A stretch of 64,000 nt of DNA from Nocardia alni (GTDB lineage Bacteria > Actinomycetota > Actinomycetes > Mycobacteriales > Mycobacteriaceae). Position numbers and translations under genes: made by a program. The notes beneath the pieces are model-generated. The model had not been told where the DNA came from and did not search any database. It was given only the letters and a program-made list of their open reading frames with translations. Within the stretch, counting starts at the first letter, position 1. Each line of letters opens with the position of its first letter. The stretch covers positions 62,001-126,000 of the forward strand of contig NZ_JAGPOX010000004.1 of the NCBI RefSeq assembly GCF_019038435.1. Reading direction: 5' to 3'. Shown here in pieces: positions 16,310-24,105 of this stretch.

Positions 16310-16598
16310 CCGTCTCGATAGTCGCGTTCAGGACCAGCTGACAGGCCAGCCGGGAGCAGGGGCGCGCGCCCTCGAGGTATTCGAGCAGGTCCTGCTCCTC
16401 CATCGACGGCTCGCCGAACGCCTCGGCGGCATCGTCCTCGACATAGACGTGGCAGGTGGCGCACGAACAGCTACCACCGCATTCGGCGACGATGCCCGGC
16501 AGATTGTTGCGCACGGAGCCGTCCATCACGGTCTGCCCCGCGGGCACGTCGACCGAACTGGCCGAGCCGTCGGGCAATTGATAAACAACGGTGGGCAT
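16275..16598 (-). CDS. [2Fe-2S] ferredoxin (adrenodoxin/putidaredoxin type)
   Basis: 107 aa. It carries electrons to a P450. The cluster ligands are Cys40, Cys46, Cys49 and Cys86 (AECGGSCSCATC ... RLACQL), with additional cysteines 44 and 81. AGGAGG lies 4 nt before the ATG. It is transcribed away from the P450 across a 216-nt divergent promoter region, an unusual arrangement because P450 ferredoxins normally follow the P450. Its reductase is most likely the flavoprotein at 18146-19399. Confidence 0.92.
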   Translation of the reverse strand: MPTVVYQLPDGSASSVDVPAGQTVMDGSVRNNLPGIVAECGGSCSCATCHVYVEDDAAEAFGEPSMEEQDLLEYLEGARPCSRLACQLVLNATIETVTVTVAQSNGV

Positions 16599-16817
16599 GG
16601 GTCCTCCTGGCGACGAACACTGAGTGATGTGCTCTCAGTCTGCGAAGCGACCGGGAATCCCCGCATCCCCACGACGGTCGATTACCACCGGCAATAGGGG
16701 TGAGACCGGTCTTCGATTACCCCCTTTGTGCCGACAGTGTTCGGACATCGGTGTGATGTCACTCACCCGTCCCGCTGACACGCTGGGTAGCACTTCCTGA
16801 TCGAGCGAGGAGAAATG
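16599..16817. promoter_or_regulatory. Divergent promoter region between ferredoxin and P450
   Basis: No gene. GATTACC occurs twice (near 16680 and 16715), and AGGGGT and ACCCCCT face each other around 16696-16726. These are possible regulator sites for the two LuxR proteins encoded next door. I see no confident -35/-10 pair. Confidence 0.35.
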
Positions 16818-18140
16818 ATGAGCACCACCGAGCAGGCCACAGATTTGATTCCGGACACCGTCGCCCGGCAGATCGTGCTTCCGGAGGGCCACCGGGACAA
16901 CGACGCGTTGTTCGAGGCCTACCGCTGGTTGCGCGAGAACAATCCGCTCGGCCGCGCGGTCGTCGAGGGATACGACCCGCTGTGGCTGGTCAGCAAGCAC
17001 GCCGACATCATGGAGATCGAACGGCAGCCCGAGATCTTCACCAGCGCGGGCGGTGCGGACAAGGGTTCGGTCAATCCGATCCTCGCCAACAAAGCCGGTG
17101 ACGAATTCACCAAGAGCATCAACAATGGCAGCCTGCGGATCCTGGAAACCCTGACCTATCTCGATCCGCCGGAACACACCGAGATCAAGGACATCGCGCA
17201 GGACTGGTTCCGGCCGCAAAACCTGGCACAGTGGGAATCGGTGATCCGCGCCTTGGCCAAATCCTCGGTGACGCGGCTGCTCGAGACCGACGGACGGATC
17301 GACTTCGTCAAGGATTTCGCGCTGCAGTATCCGCTGCACGTCATCATGAGCCTGTTCGGCGTTCCGGAATCCGATGAGCCCAGGATGATGTCGCTCACCC
17401 AGGAATTCTTCGGCACCGCGGACCCCGACGCCGCGCGGGAGGACGTCGAACAACTCACCCCGGATGCGGCGGCCAAGCAGTGGGTGGCGACGATCCAGGA
17501 CTTCTACGCGTATTTCGAAGCCCTGCTTCAGGATCGGCGCGCGAATCCGCGCGACGATCTGGCGACGGTGATCGCCTCGGGTCGCGACGCGAACGGCGAG
17601 TACTACAAGAACGAGGTCGCCTACGGCTATTTCATCGCCATCGCGACCGCCGGCCACGACACGACCTCCAGCACCCTGGCCGGTGGCATCCTCGAACTCG
17701 CCCGCAACCCCGAGCAGCTCGAACTCATCCGCAACGACCTGTCGCTGGTACCGCACCTGGTCAACGAATCGCTGCGCTGGGCATCGCCGGTGAAGCACTT
17801 CATGCGGACCGCGACGCAGGACTACACCCTGCGCGGGCGCGAGATTCACGCCGGCGACCGCTTCATGCTGCTCTACCAGTCCGGCAACCGGGACCCCGAG
17901 GCCAACGCGGACCCCGACCGTTTCGACCCCACCCGCCGCCCCAACAAGCACATCGCCTTCGGGTACGGCCCGCACATGTGCATCGGCCAGCACCTGGCCA
18001 AGCTCGAGCTGCGCATCATGCTCGAAGAGCTTGTGCCGCATCTGAAGTCGATCACCCCGACCGGCGACACCCGGTTCATCCAGACCAACTTCGTCGGCGG
18101 CCTGAAGAACATGCCCGTCGCTATCGAGTTCAACCGGTAA
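16818..18140 (+). CDS. Cytochrome P450 (bacterial class I)
   Basis: 440 aa (441 if the preceding ATG is used; GGAG spacing favours the second ATG). It inserts one oxygen atom using electrons from the ferredoxin. Counting from the first ATG, the I-helix motif AGHDTT is at 279-284, the ExxR motif ESLR at 318-321, and the heme-ligand Cys389 in [11 protein letters not shown]. The overall sequence resembles terpene and steroid side-chain P450s of the CYP108/CYP125/CYP142 type; I cannot fix the family. Reductase, alcohol dehydrogenase and aldehyde dehydrogenase follow at once, so it probably makes a primary or allylic alcohol that is then oxidised to an acid. Confidence 0.93.
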   Translation: MSTTEQATDLIPDTVARQIVLPEGHRDNDALFEAYRWLRENNPLGRAVVEGYDPLWLVSKHADIMEIERQPEIFTSAGGADKGSVNPILANKAGDEFTKSINNGSLRILETLTYLDPPEHTEIKDIAQDWFRPQNLAQWESVIRALAKSSVTRLLETDGRIDFVKDFALQYPLHVIMSLFGVPESDEPRMMSLTQEFFGTADPDAAREDVEQLTPDAAAKQWVATIQDFYAYFEALLQDRRANPRDDLATVIASGRDANGEYYKNEVAYGYFIAIATAGHDTTSSTLAGGILELARNPEQLELIRNDLSLVPHLVNESLRWASPVKHFMRTATQDYTLRGREIHAGDRFMLLYQSGNRDPEANADPDRFDPTRRPNKHIAFGYGPHMCIGQHLAKLELRIMLEELVPHLKSITPTGDTRFIQTNFVGGLKNMPVAIEFNR

Positions 18141-18145
18141 CAGCC

Positions 18146-19399
18146 GTGCACACGATGGATCCGACACACACCGTGGTGATCGTCGGCGCGGGACAGGCCG
18201 GCGCGACCCTCGCCGGCCTGCTCCGACAGCAGAAGTTCACCGGCCGGGTCGTGCTGTGTGGCGCCGAATCCGTTCCGCCCTACCATCGCCCGCCGCTGTC
18301 CAAGAAGTACGACGGCGAGGACTACGTGCAGTGGCTGCGACCGGAATCGTTCTACGCCGACAACGACATCGAGCTTCGCCTGGCCGATCCGGTCGTGCGC
18401 ATCGATCGCGCCGCCCGCACGGCCTCGACACGGTCCGGGCTCGACCTCGCCTACGACACGCTGGTCCTGGCGACCGGCGCCGATCCCCGGGCGCTTCCGA
18501 TTCCCGGAGCCGATTTGTCCGGGGTGATGGCCCTGCGCACGCTCGACGACGCCGCGCGACTGCGCACCGCGGTGCTGGCCGGCGCCCGCCTGGCCATAGT
18601 CGGCGCGGGCTATGTCGGGCTGGAGGTCGCGGCGGCGGCGCGGGCTCGCGGCCGCGAGGTCACCGTGATCGAGCGGGAGGACCGGATCCTCGCGCGGGTG
18701 GCCAGCCCGGAACTGTCGCGCATTCTCACCGACGGTCACCGCGCCCGCGGTACCCGGATACTCACCGGGGCGGCCGTCGAGGAGTTGCTCGGCGACGACG
18801 GCCGCGTGCGCGGCGTGCGGCTCGCGGACGGTCGTGACATCGACTGCGACACAGTGATCGTCGGGATCGGCGCGGTACCGCAGGACGGGCTCGCCCGGGC
18901 GGCGGGCCTGGAATGCGTGGCCGGGATCGTCGTCGACGGCGCCGCGCGGACCAGCGACCCGCACATCCTGGCCATCGGCGACGTCACCCACCGGCTGCAC
19001 GACCGCCTGGGCGCGCTCGTGCGGCTGGAAAGCATTCCGAGCGCGACCGAGCAGGCCGCACAGGCGGCGGCCGTCATCACCGGCGCACCGATTCCGCCGC
19101 ACGAGGTGCCGTGGTTCTGGTCGGACCAGTTCGACCTGAAGATGAAGATGGCGGGCGTTCTCACCCCCGGCACCGAGGCGGTACTGCGCGGCGATCCCGG
19201 CGGCGGCTCGTGTTCGCTGTTCCACCTGGACGCCGACGGCGTCCCCCGCACCGTCGAAACCATCAACGCCGCAGCCGATTTCATGGCGGGCAGGAAGTTC
19301 GTCGGAAATCGGACTCCCCTGAACCGGGCCGCGCTGGCCGACATCGGGACCCCGCTGCGCGAGGTCGCGCGGAGTCCCGCTCACACACGAAGGATTTGA
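18146..19399 (+). CDS. NAD(P)H-dependent ferredoxin reductase (FAD)
   Basis: 417 aa from GTG; an ATG three codons later is equally possible and neither has a clear ribosome site. It has an N-terminal FAD motif (VIVGAGQAGA), PPYHRPPLSKKY, an ATGADPRALP segment and a second Rossmann motif for NAD(P)H (AIVGAGYVGLE). The FAD-binding IGDV follows, then VPWFWSDQF of the rubredoxin/putidaredoxin reductase family. It follows the P450 by 5 nt and should reduce the divergently encoded ferredoxin. Confidence 0.92.
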   Translation: MHTMDPTHTVVIVGAGQAGATLAGLLRQQKFTGRVVLCGAESVPPYHRPPLSKKYDGEDYVQWLRPESFYADNDIELRLADPVVRIDRAARTASTRSGLDLAYDTLVLATGADPRALPIPGADLSGVMALRTLDDAARLRTAVLAGARLAIVGAGYVGLEVAAAARARGREVTVIEREDRILARVASPELSRILTDGHRARGTRILTGAAVEELLGDDGRVRGVRLADGRDIDCDTVIVGIGAVPQDGLARAAGLECVAGIVVDGAARTSDPHILAIGDVTHRLHDRLGALVRLESIPSATEQAAQAAAVITGAPIPPHEVPWFWSDQFDLKMKMAGVLTPGTEAVLRGDPGGGSCSLFHLDADGVPRTVETINAAADFMAGRKFVGNRTPLNRAALADIGTPLREVARSPAHTRRI

Positions 19400-19401
19400 T
19401 C

Positions 19402-20505
19402 ATGCAAGCACTCGCCGCGGTCGCCCGCGCACCACACAGCGAATTCTCCCTCGAGACCATCACCATCGACGGCCCGAAGTCCGGCGAGGTTCTCGTCCGG
19501 ATGGAAGCCGTCGGCATCTGCCACACCGACCTGGCCGCCCGCGACGGGGCGCTCCCGGTCGCGCTTCCCGCGGTGTTCGGCCACGAAGGATGCGGCGTGG
19601 TCGAGGCGGTGGGCGAGGGCGTCACCAAGGTCTCGCCCGGCGACCGGGTCGGCATCACGTTCGCCAGCTGCGGAACCTGCGCCGCCTGTCGCGCCGACTA
19701 CCCCTCCTACTGCCACAACTTCATGCACCTCAACTACGCCGGCGAGCGCCCGGACGGCAGCGGTCCGCTGTCCGCGAACGGTGAGCCGATCACCGGGCTG
19801 TTCTTCGGTCAGTCCAGCTTCGCCACGCACAGCCTGGCACTGGAACGCAACGTCGTGAAGGTGCCCGCCGACCTGCCGGCCGAGATCATCGCGCCGATCG
19901 GCTGCGGAATCCAGACCGGCGCCGGGGCGGTCATGCGTTCCCTGGCCTGCCGGGCGGGCTCGTCGTTGCTCGTCGCCGGGGCGGGCTCGGTCGGGCTGGC
20001 GGCCGTGATGGCGGCCGCGGTGCGCGGGTGCGCGACCATCGTCGTCGTCGAACCGCACGCGTCGCGGCGCGCCCTGGCACTCGAACTCGGTGCGACACAC
20101 GCTATCGACCCGGCCGCGGGCCCGGTCCCGGATCAGGTGCGCGCCATCGTCGCCGAGGGCGTCGACTACGCCATCGACACCTCGGGCCTCCCCGCGGTCA
20201 TCGACGGCCTGGTGAAGTCGATGACCTTCCACGGGAAACTCGGCCTGATCGGGGTACCCGCGAATCCCGAAGCGGCACTGCCGCTCACGGTCATCGACAC
20301 ACTGGTCCTGGGCATCACCATCGTCGGCGTCATCGAAGGCGACAGCATCCCCGACGAGTTCATTCCCGAGCTGATCGAGCTGTTCCGGGCCGGGCGATTC
20401 CCCATCGACAAACTGGTGACGACCTTCCCCTTCACCAAGATCAACGACGCCGTCGCCGCGCAACACCGCGGCGAGGTCCTCAAACCGGTCCTCGTCCACG
20501 AGTGA
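19402..20505 (+). CDS. Zinc-dependent alcohol dehydrogenase (aryl/allyl alcohol type)
   Basis: 367 aa. Catalytic zinc ligands include Cys40 (GICHTD) and His61 (GHEG). Structural zinc ligands are Cys90, Cys93, Cys96 and Cys104. The NAD motif is GAGSVGLA. The family includes benzyl alcohol (XylB-type) and geraniol/perillyl alcohol dehydrogenases. It starts 2 nt after the reductase with AAGGA upstream. In context it oxidises the alcohol produced by the P450 to an aldehyde for the next enzyme. Confidence 0.92.
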   Translation: MQALAAVARAPHSEFSLETITIDGPKSGEVLVRMEAVGICHTDLAARDGALPVALPAVFGHEGCGVVEAVGEGVTKVSPGDRVGITFASCGTCAACRADYPSYCHNFMHLNYAGERPDGSGPLSANGEPITGLFFGQSSFATHSLALERNVVKVPADLPAEIIAPIGCGIQTGAGAVMRSLACRAGSSLLVAGAGSVGLAAVMAAAVRGCATIVVVEPHASRRALALELGATHAIDPAAGPVPDQVRAIVAEGVDYAIDTSGLPAVIDGLVKSMTFHGKLGLIGVPANPEAALPLTVIDTLVLGITIVGVIEGDSIPDEFIPELIELFRAGRFPIDKLVTTFPFTKINDAVAAQHRGEVLKPVLVHE

Positions 20506-20530
20506 ACCACTCCACGCAGAAAGCACGATC

Positions 20531-21970
20531 ATGACCATCGATTACACCGATCTCTATCTCGGCGGGCGCTGGGCCGCGCCGGCCACCGGCTCGATCATTC
20601 CGGTGATCTCACCGAGTACCGAGGAACGCATCGGCTCGGTGCCCGAGGGCGCCGAAGCCGACGTCGACGCCGCGGTCGCCGCTGCCAGAACGGCTTTCGA
20701 CGATCCGAGCGGCTGGGCGCACTGGGACGGCAAGCGCCGCGCGGAAGTACTCGCACGCTTCGCCGAGGAGTTGCAGGCGCGCGGCGAGGAGACCGCGACC
20801 CGGGTCAGCAGCCAGAACGGGATGCCGATCAGCCTCGCGCGGCAGTTCGAAAGCGGCTTTCCCGCAATGCTTGTGCAGTACTACGGCTCGATGGTCGCCG
20901 ACCGGGAGGACGAGATCCGCCCCGGGATGCTCGGCGGCTCCACGGTGGTGACCCGTTCGCCGATCGGTGTCGCCGCCGCGATCGTGCCGTGGAATGTGCC
21001 GCAGGCCATCACCTTTCTGAAAATCGCCCCGGCCCTGGCGGCGGGCTGCACGGTCGTGCTCAAGCCGGCCCCGGAAACCGTCCTCGACGCATTCCTGATG
21101 GCCGAGGCGGCCCATGCCGCGGGCATGCCGCCCGGCGTGCTCAACGTGGTGCCAGGCGGCCGTGAACTCGGCGCCTACCTCGTGCGCCACCCGGGCGTGG
21201 ACAAGGTGTCGTTCACCGGATCGACCGCGGCGGGGCGATCGATCGCCCAGACCTGCGGCGAACTGCTGCGGCCGGTGACCCTGGAATTGGGCGGCAAGTC
21301 GGCGGCCGTCGTGCTCGACGACGCGAACCTCGCCGGCGATATCGAATCCTTCTTCGGCGCAACACTGTTGAACAACGGCCAGATCTGCTGGCTGTGCACC
21401 CGCGTGCTGGCCCCCGCCTCGCGCTACGACGAAATCGTCGACACCATCACCGATCTCGCCAAGACGATCACCGTCGGCGATCCCCTGTCCCCGGACACCG
21501 GCATGGGCCCGCTCGTCTCGGCCCGGCAACGCGATCGAGTGGAGGGCTACATCGCCGCCGGACGCGCCGACGGCGGACGCGTCACCGCGGGCGGCGGGCG
21601 GGCCGGGGACCGCGGCTGGTTCGTCGAGCCGACGGTCTTCGCCGACGTGCGCCCCGAGCACACCATCGCCCGGGAGGAGATCTTCGGGCCCGTGCTGTCG
21701 GTGATTCCCTACACCGACGAGGACGAGGCGGTGGCCGTCGCCAACGGTTCCGACTACGGCCTGGGCGGCACGGTATGGACGGCGGACCCCGACCGCGGCG
21801 CCCGCTTCGCCCGCCGCATCGCCTCGGGCACCGTCGGAGTCAACGGCTACACCAACGACCCGACCGCCCCGTTCGGCGGAATCAAGAACAGCGGCATGGG
21901 CCGTGAACTGGGCCCGGAGGGCCTGGCGGCGTACGAGAACGTCAAGAGCATCTATCTCGACGTGCGCTGA
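20531..21970 (+). CDS. Aldehyde dehydrogenase (NAD(P)+)
   Basis: 479 aa with the general base Glu252 (LELGGK), nucleophile Cys286 (NNGQIC), cofactor motif FTGSTAAG (228-235) and VPWNVPQ. It should oxidise the aldehyde from the alcohol dehydrogenase to a carboxylate. It is the final gene of the P450 operon, 25 nt behind the previous gene and followed by a strong hairpin. The acid produced is a candidate substrate for the CoA ligases at 167-2098 and 7678-9330. Confidence 0.94.
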   Translation: MTIDYTDLYLGGRWAAPATGSIIPVISPSTEERIGSVPEGAEADVDAAVAAARTAFDDPSGWAHWDGKRRAEVLARFAEELQARGEETATRVSSQNGMPISLARQFESGFPAMLVQYYGSMVADREDEIRPGMLGGSTVVTRSPIGVAAAIVPWNVPQAITFLKIAPALAAGCTVVLKPAPETVLDAFLMAEAAHAAGMPPGVLNVVPGGRELGAYLVRHPGVDKVSFTGSTAAGRSIAQTCGELLRPVTLELGGKSAAVVLDDANLAGDIESFFGATLLNNGQICWLCTRVLAPASRYDEIVDTITDLAKTITVGDPLSPDTGMGPLVSARQRDRVEGYIAAGRADGGRVTAGGGRAGDRGWFVEPTVFADVRPEHTIAREEIFGPVLSVIPYTDEDEAVAVANGSDYGLGGTVWTADPDRGARFARRIASGTVGVNGYTNDPTAPFGGIKNSGMGRELGPEGLAAYENVKSIYLDVR

Positions 21971-21980
21971 GTACGCCCGG

Positions 21981-22018
21981 GACGGCCCGGCGACCCGATG
22001 ACAGGTCGCCGGGCCGTC
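21981..22018 (+). terminator. Strong hairpin after the P450 operon
   Basis: A perfect 15-bp stem (21981-21995 with 22004-22018) and an 8-nt loop begin 10 nt after the aldehyde dehydrogenase stop. There is no T-run, as is common for actinomycete terminators. Confidence 0.8.
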
Positions 22019-22052
22019 GGCATTGCCAAGACAATCCGGTCTGACTATACTT

Positions 22053-22065
22053 TTGGTCTTACCAA
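22053..22065. promoter_or_regulatory. FadR/GntR-like operator before the hydrolase gene
   Basis: TTGGTCTTACCAA is a palindrome with 5-bp arms and fits the TNGTNNNACNA consensus of FadR-subfamily GntR proteins. Two GntR/FCD regulators are encoded in the window. It lies about 60 nt before the hydrolase start. Confidence 0.45.
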
Positions 22066-22126
22066 TGCTGGTGCAGGCTGTGGCAATCGTGCCCCACTGC
22101 CGGACACCAACCGGCGAGGAGTATCA

Positions 22127-22990
22127 ATGCCTGTCACCACAGTCGCCTTTCACGGACGCAACGGGTACGAGTTGGCCGGGTACCGCTGGGATCCGGCGAA
22201 ATCCCCGAGTGCCGCCGTCCAGATCGTGCACGGCATGGGTGAGCACGCGCTTCGCTATGCGCCGTTCGCCGAGGAACTCACCGCCGCCGGTTTCGTCGTC
22301 TACGCCTACGACCACCGCGGTCACGGCGCCTCGGCCGCCGGCGATCCGGGCGACCTCGGCCCCGACGGCTGGGCGGCACTGGTCGCCGAGATCGGCCTGG
22401 TCGGCGACCAGATCCGCGCGCAACACCCGGGCCTGCGTCTCGGACTCGTGGCCCACAGCATGGGCTCCTTCGCGACTCAGCAATTCCTCCTGACCGGCAG
22501 CGCCTCGCTCGACGCGGTGGCTCTGACCGGTACCGCGGCCATCGACCTGCTCGAGCCCGCCCTCGACCTCGACGCGCCACTGGAGCTGTCCGCGTTCAAC
22601 GCGGCGTTCCAGCCACAACGGACCGATTTCGATTGGCTCAGCCGTGACGAGGCGGTCGTCGACACATATCTCGCGGACCCACTCTGCGGATTCGGCATCG
22701 ACCAGGACTCGGCGCGAGCGATGTTCGCGGGATCCCGCCCCCTCGCCGATCCGGCCCAGGTCGCCGGGATTCGTCCCGATCTGCCCGTCTACCTGGCGGT
22801 CGGCGATCACGATCCGGTCAATGGCGGGCTGGCACTGTTCGAACCGCTCGCGGAACGCCTGCGTACGGCTGGTCTCACGGATGTCACCACGCGGGTTTAT
22901 CCGGGCGCACGACATGAAATCCTCAACGAGACCAACCGGGACGAGGTCACGAAGGACCTCCTGCGCTGGGTGAACGACCGGCTGATCTGA
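22127..22990 (+). CDS. Alpha/beta hydrolase, monoacylglycerol lipase/lysophospholipase type
   Basis: 287 aa, GAGGAG before the ATG. The nucleophile Ser111 is in AHSMGS. HGMGEH (35-40) forms the oxyanion region and YDHRGHG is typical of monoacylglycerol lipases. The acid and histidine are probably in VGDHDPVNG and ARHEILNE. It may hydrolyse an ester or lactone intermediate or a lipid. It has its own promoter and appears monocistronic. Substrate unknown. Confidence 0.88.
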   Translation: MPVTTVAFHGRNGYELAGYRWDPAKSPSAAVQIVHGMGEHALRYAPFAEELTAAGFVVYAYDHRGHGASAAGDPGDLGPDGWAALVAEIGLVGDQIRAQHPGLRLGLVAHSMGSFATQQFLLTGSASLDAVALTGTAAIDLLEPALDLDAPLELSAFNAAFQPQRTDFDWLSRDEAVVDTYLADPLCGFGIDQDSARAMFAGSRPLADPAQVAGIRPDLPVYLAVGDHDPVNGGLALFEPLAERLRTAGLTDVTTRVYPGARHEILNETNRDEVTKDLLRWVNDRLI

Positions 22991-23054
22991 ACCTGCGGAT
23001 CGGCCGGGACCAGGGTCCTCGAATCGCCGCACGACAGGATACGAACCACGGTAG

Positions 23055-23110
23055 ATAAGTGAATCTGATTCTGCTATCGTCTCAGTAAGAGAATCTGATT
23101 CTGTTATCTC
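23055..23110. repeat. Two tandem 30-nt repeats with palindromic cores
   Basis: GAATCTGATTCTG occurs at 23061-23073 and 23091-23103, exactly 30 nt apart. The core GAATC-T-GATTC is palindromic, and flanks (TAAG before, TATC after) are also shared. This looks like a double operator about 150 nt before the SDR gene start. The rest of the 257-nt gap shows no gene. Confidence 0.6.
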
Positions 23111-23247
23111 GTAGATCGGCTAGAAAACACCCGGATACCATCCGGTCGGTCTGGGACCCTGTATGGAGTACCAGTCAGGCGGAGTGTGACCGATGCTTCC
23201 GGCAGCTCGATACGAGAACGCACCATCGACCGAAAGGGGTACTTTCC

Positions 23248-24096
23248 ATGTCAGCGAAGACCATCGTCATCACCGGCACCGCAAGCGGATTCGGGCATCT
23301 GAGCGTGCGACTGTTCGCCGAAGCCGGATGGAATGTCGTGGCGACCGTCCGCAAGGAATCGGATCTGGACACGCATGCCGGTGTCGAGAACGTGAAGACG
23401 CTGTTCCTGAACGTCGACGACGAGGAGGCCGACCTGGCGTTCGGTGAACTCGCGCGGTCCCAATTCGGCCGGGTCGACGCCCTGATCAACAATGCCGGAT
23501 ACTTCCACTCCGGCCCGCTGGAAGCCTCCACGATGGATCAGATCCACCGGCAATTTCAAACCAACGTCTTCGGCCTGATCGCCCTGAACAAGGCGTTCAT
23601 CCCGATCTTCCGCGAACAGCGCTCGGGCGTCATCGTCAACGTCAGCTCGATCAGCGCCGAGGCCGGCTTCCCGTACACCTCGGTATACGAGGCGTCCAAG
23701 GCGGCCGTGGCGTCGCTCACCGAGGGCCTGCACGCCGAACTGGCCGAATTCGGCGTCGCGGTGAAGGCGCTGTTCCCGGGCAATATGGCCACCCGGATCT
23801 TCAGCAAGACCGATCGCGCGCAGGATGTCCCGCAGGACTACCTCGCCTCGTGGGACAGGTTCGCGTCACTGAATGTGGTCCGCTCCGATCCGGCGATCAC
23901 CGCCGCGGTGATGTTCCGCATGGTCACCGACGGCAACAGCCGCACGGTCCGCTACTACAGCGGCCCCGACGGCGACGCGATCCCGCGGGTCAAGCAACTG
24001 CTCGGCCAGGACTGGTACTGGGAGGAATTCAGCGCCCGCAACCGCGGCGAATCCACACCGCTGTGGGACGCGTTGATGCCGAGTCCCAAGGCCTAG
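23248..24096 (+). CDS. Short-chain dehydrogenase/reductase
   Basis: 282 aa, classical SDR. The cofactor motif is TGTASGFG (9-16), NNAG at 81-84, and the catalytic residues are Ser134, Tyr147 and Lys151 (YEASK). AAGGGG lies upstream of the ATG. It is followed 9 nt later by the large LuxR-type regulator, so the two are likely co-transcribed. The C-terminus (TRIFSKTDRA and beyond) resembles retinol-dehydrogenase-like or oxidoreductase SDRs often regulated by TetR or LuxR proteins. Substrate unknown. Confidence 0.9.
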   Translation: MSAKTIVITGTASGFGHLSVRLFAEAGWNVVATVRKESDLDTHAGVENVKTLFLNVDDEEADLAFGELARSQFGRVDALINNAGYFHSGPLEASTMDQIHRQFQTNVFGLIALNKAFIPIFREQRSGVIVNVSSISAEAGFPYTSVYEASKAAVASLTEGLHAELAEFGVAVKALFPGNMATRIFSKTDRAQDVPQDYLASWDRFASLNVVRSDPAITAAVMFRMVTDGNSRTVRYYSGPDGDAIPRVKQLLGQDWYWEEFSARNRGESTPLWDALMPSPKA

Positions 24097-24105
24097 ACTC
24101 GCGAG

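Noticed and set aside
16599-16817. Sigma-54-type promoter in the P450/ferredoxin intergenic region
   Set aside because: I could not find a GG-N10-GC pair with proper flanks, and the neighbouring regulators are not of the enhancer-binding type.
17480-18145. N-terminal extension of the first ferredoxin reductase
   Set aside because: The reading is an alternative frame of the P450 gene. The FAD motif begins only after 18155.
23055-23110. Possible CRISPR or satellite repeat
   Set aside because: Only two units exist, with palindromic cores at a promoter; an operator explains it better.
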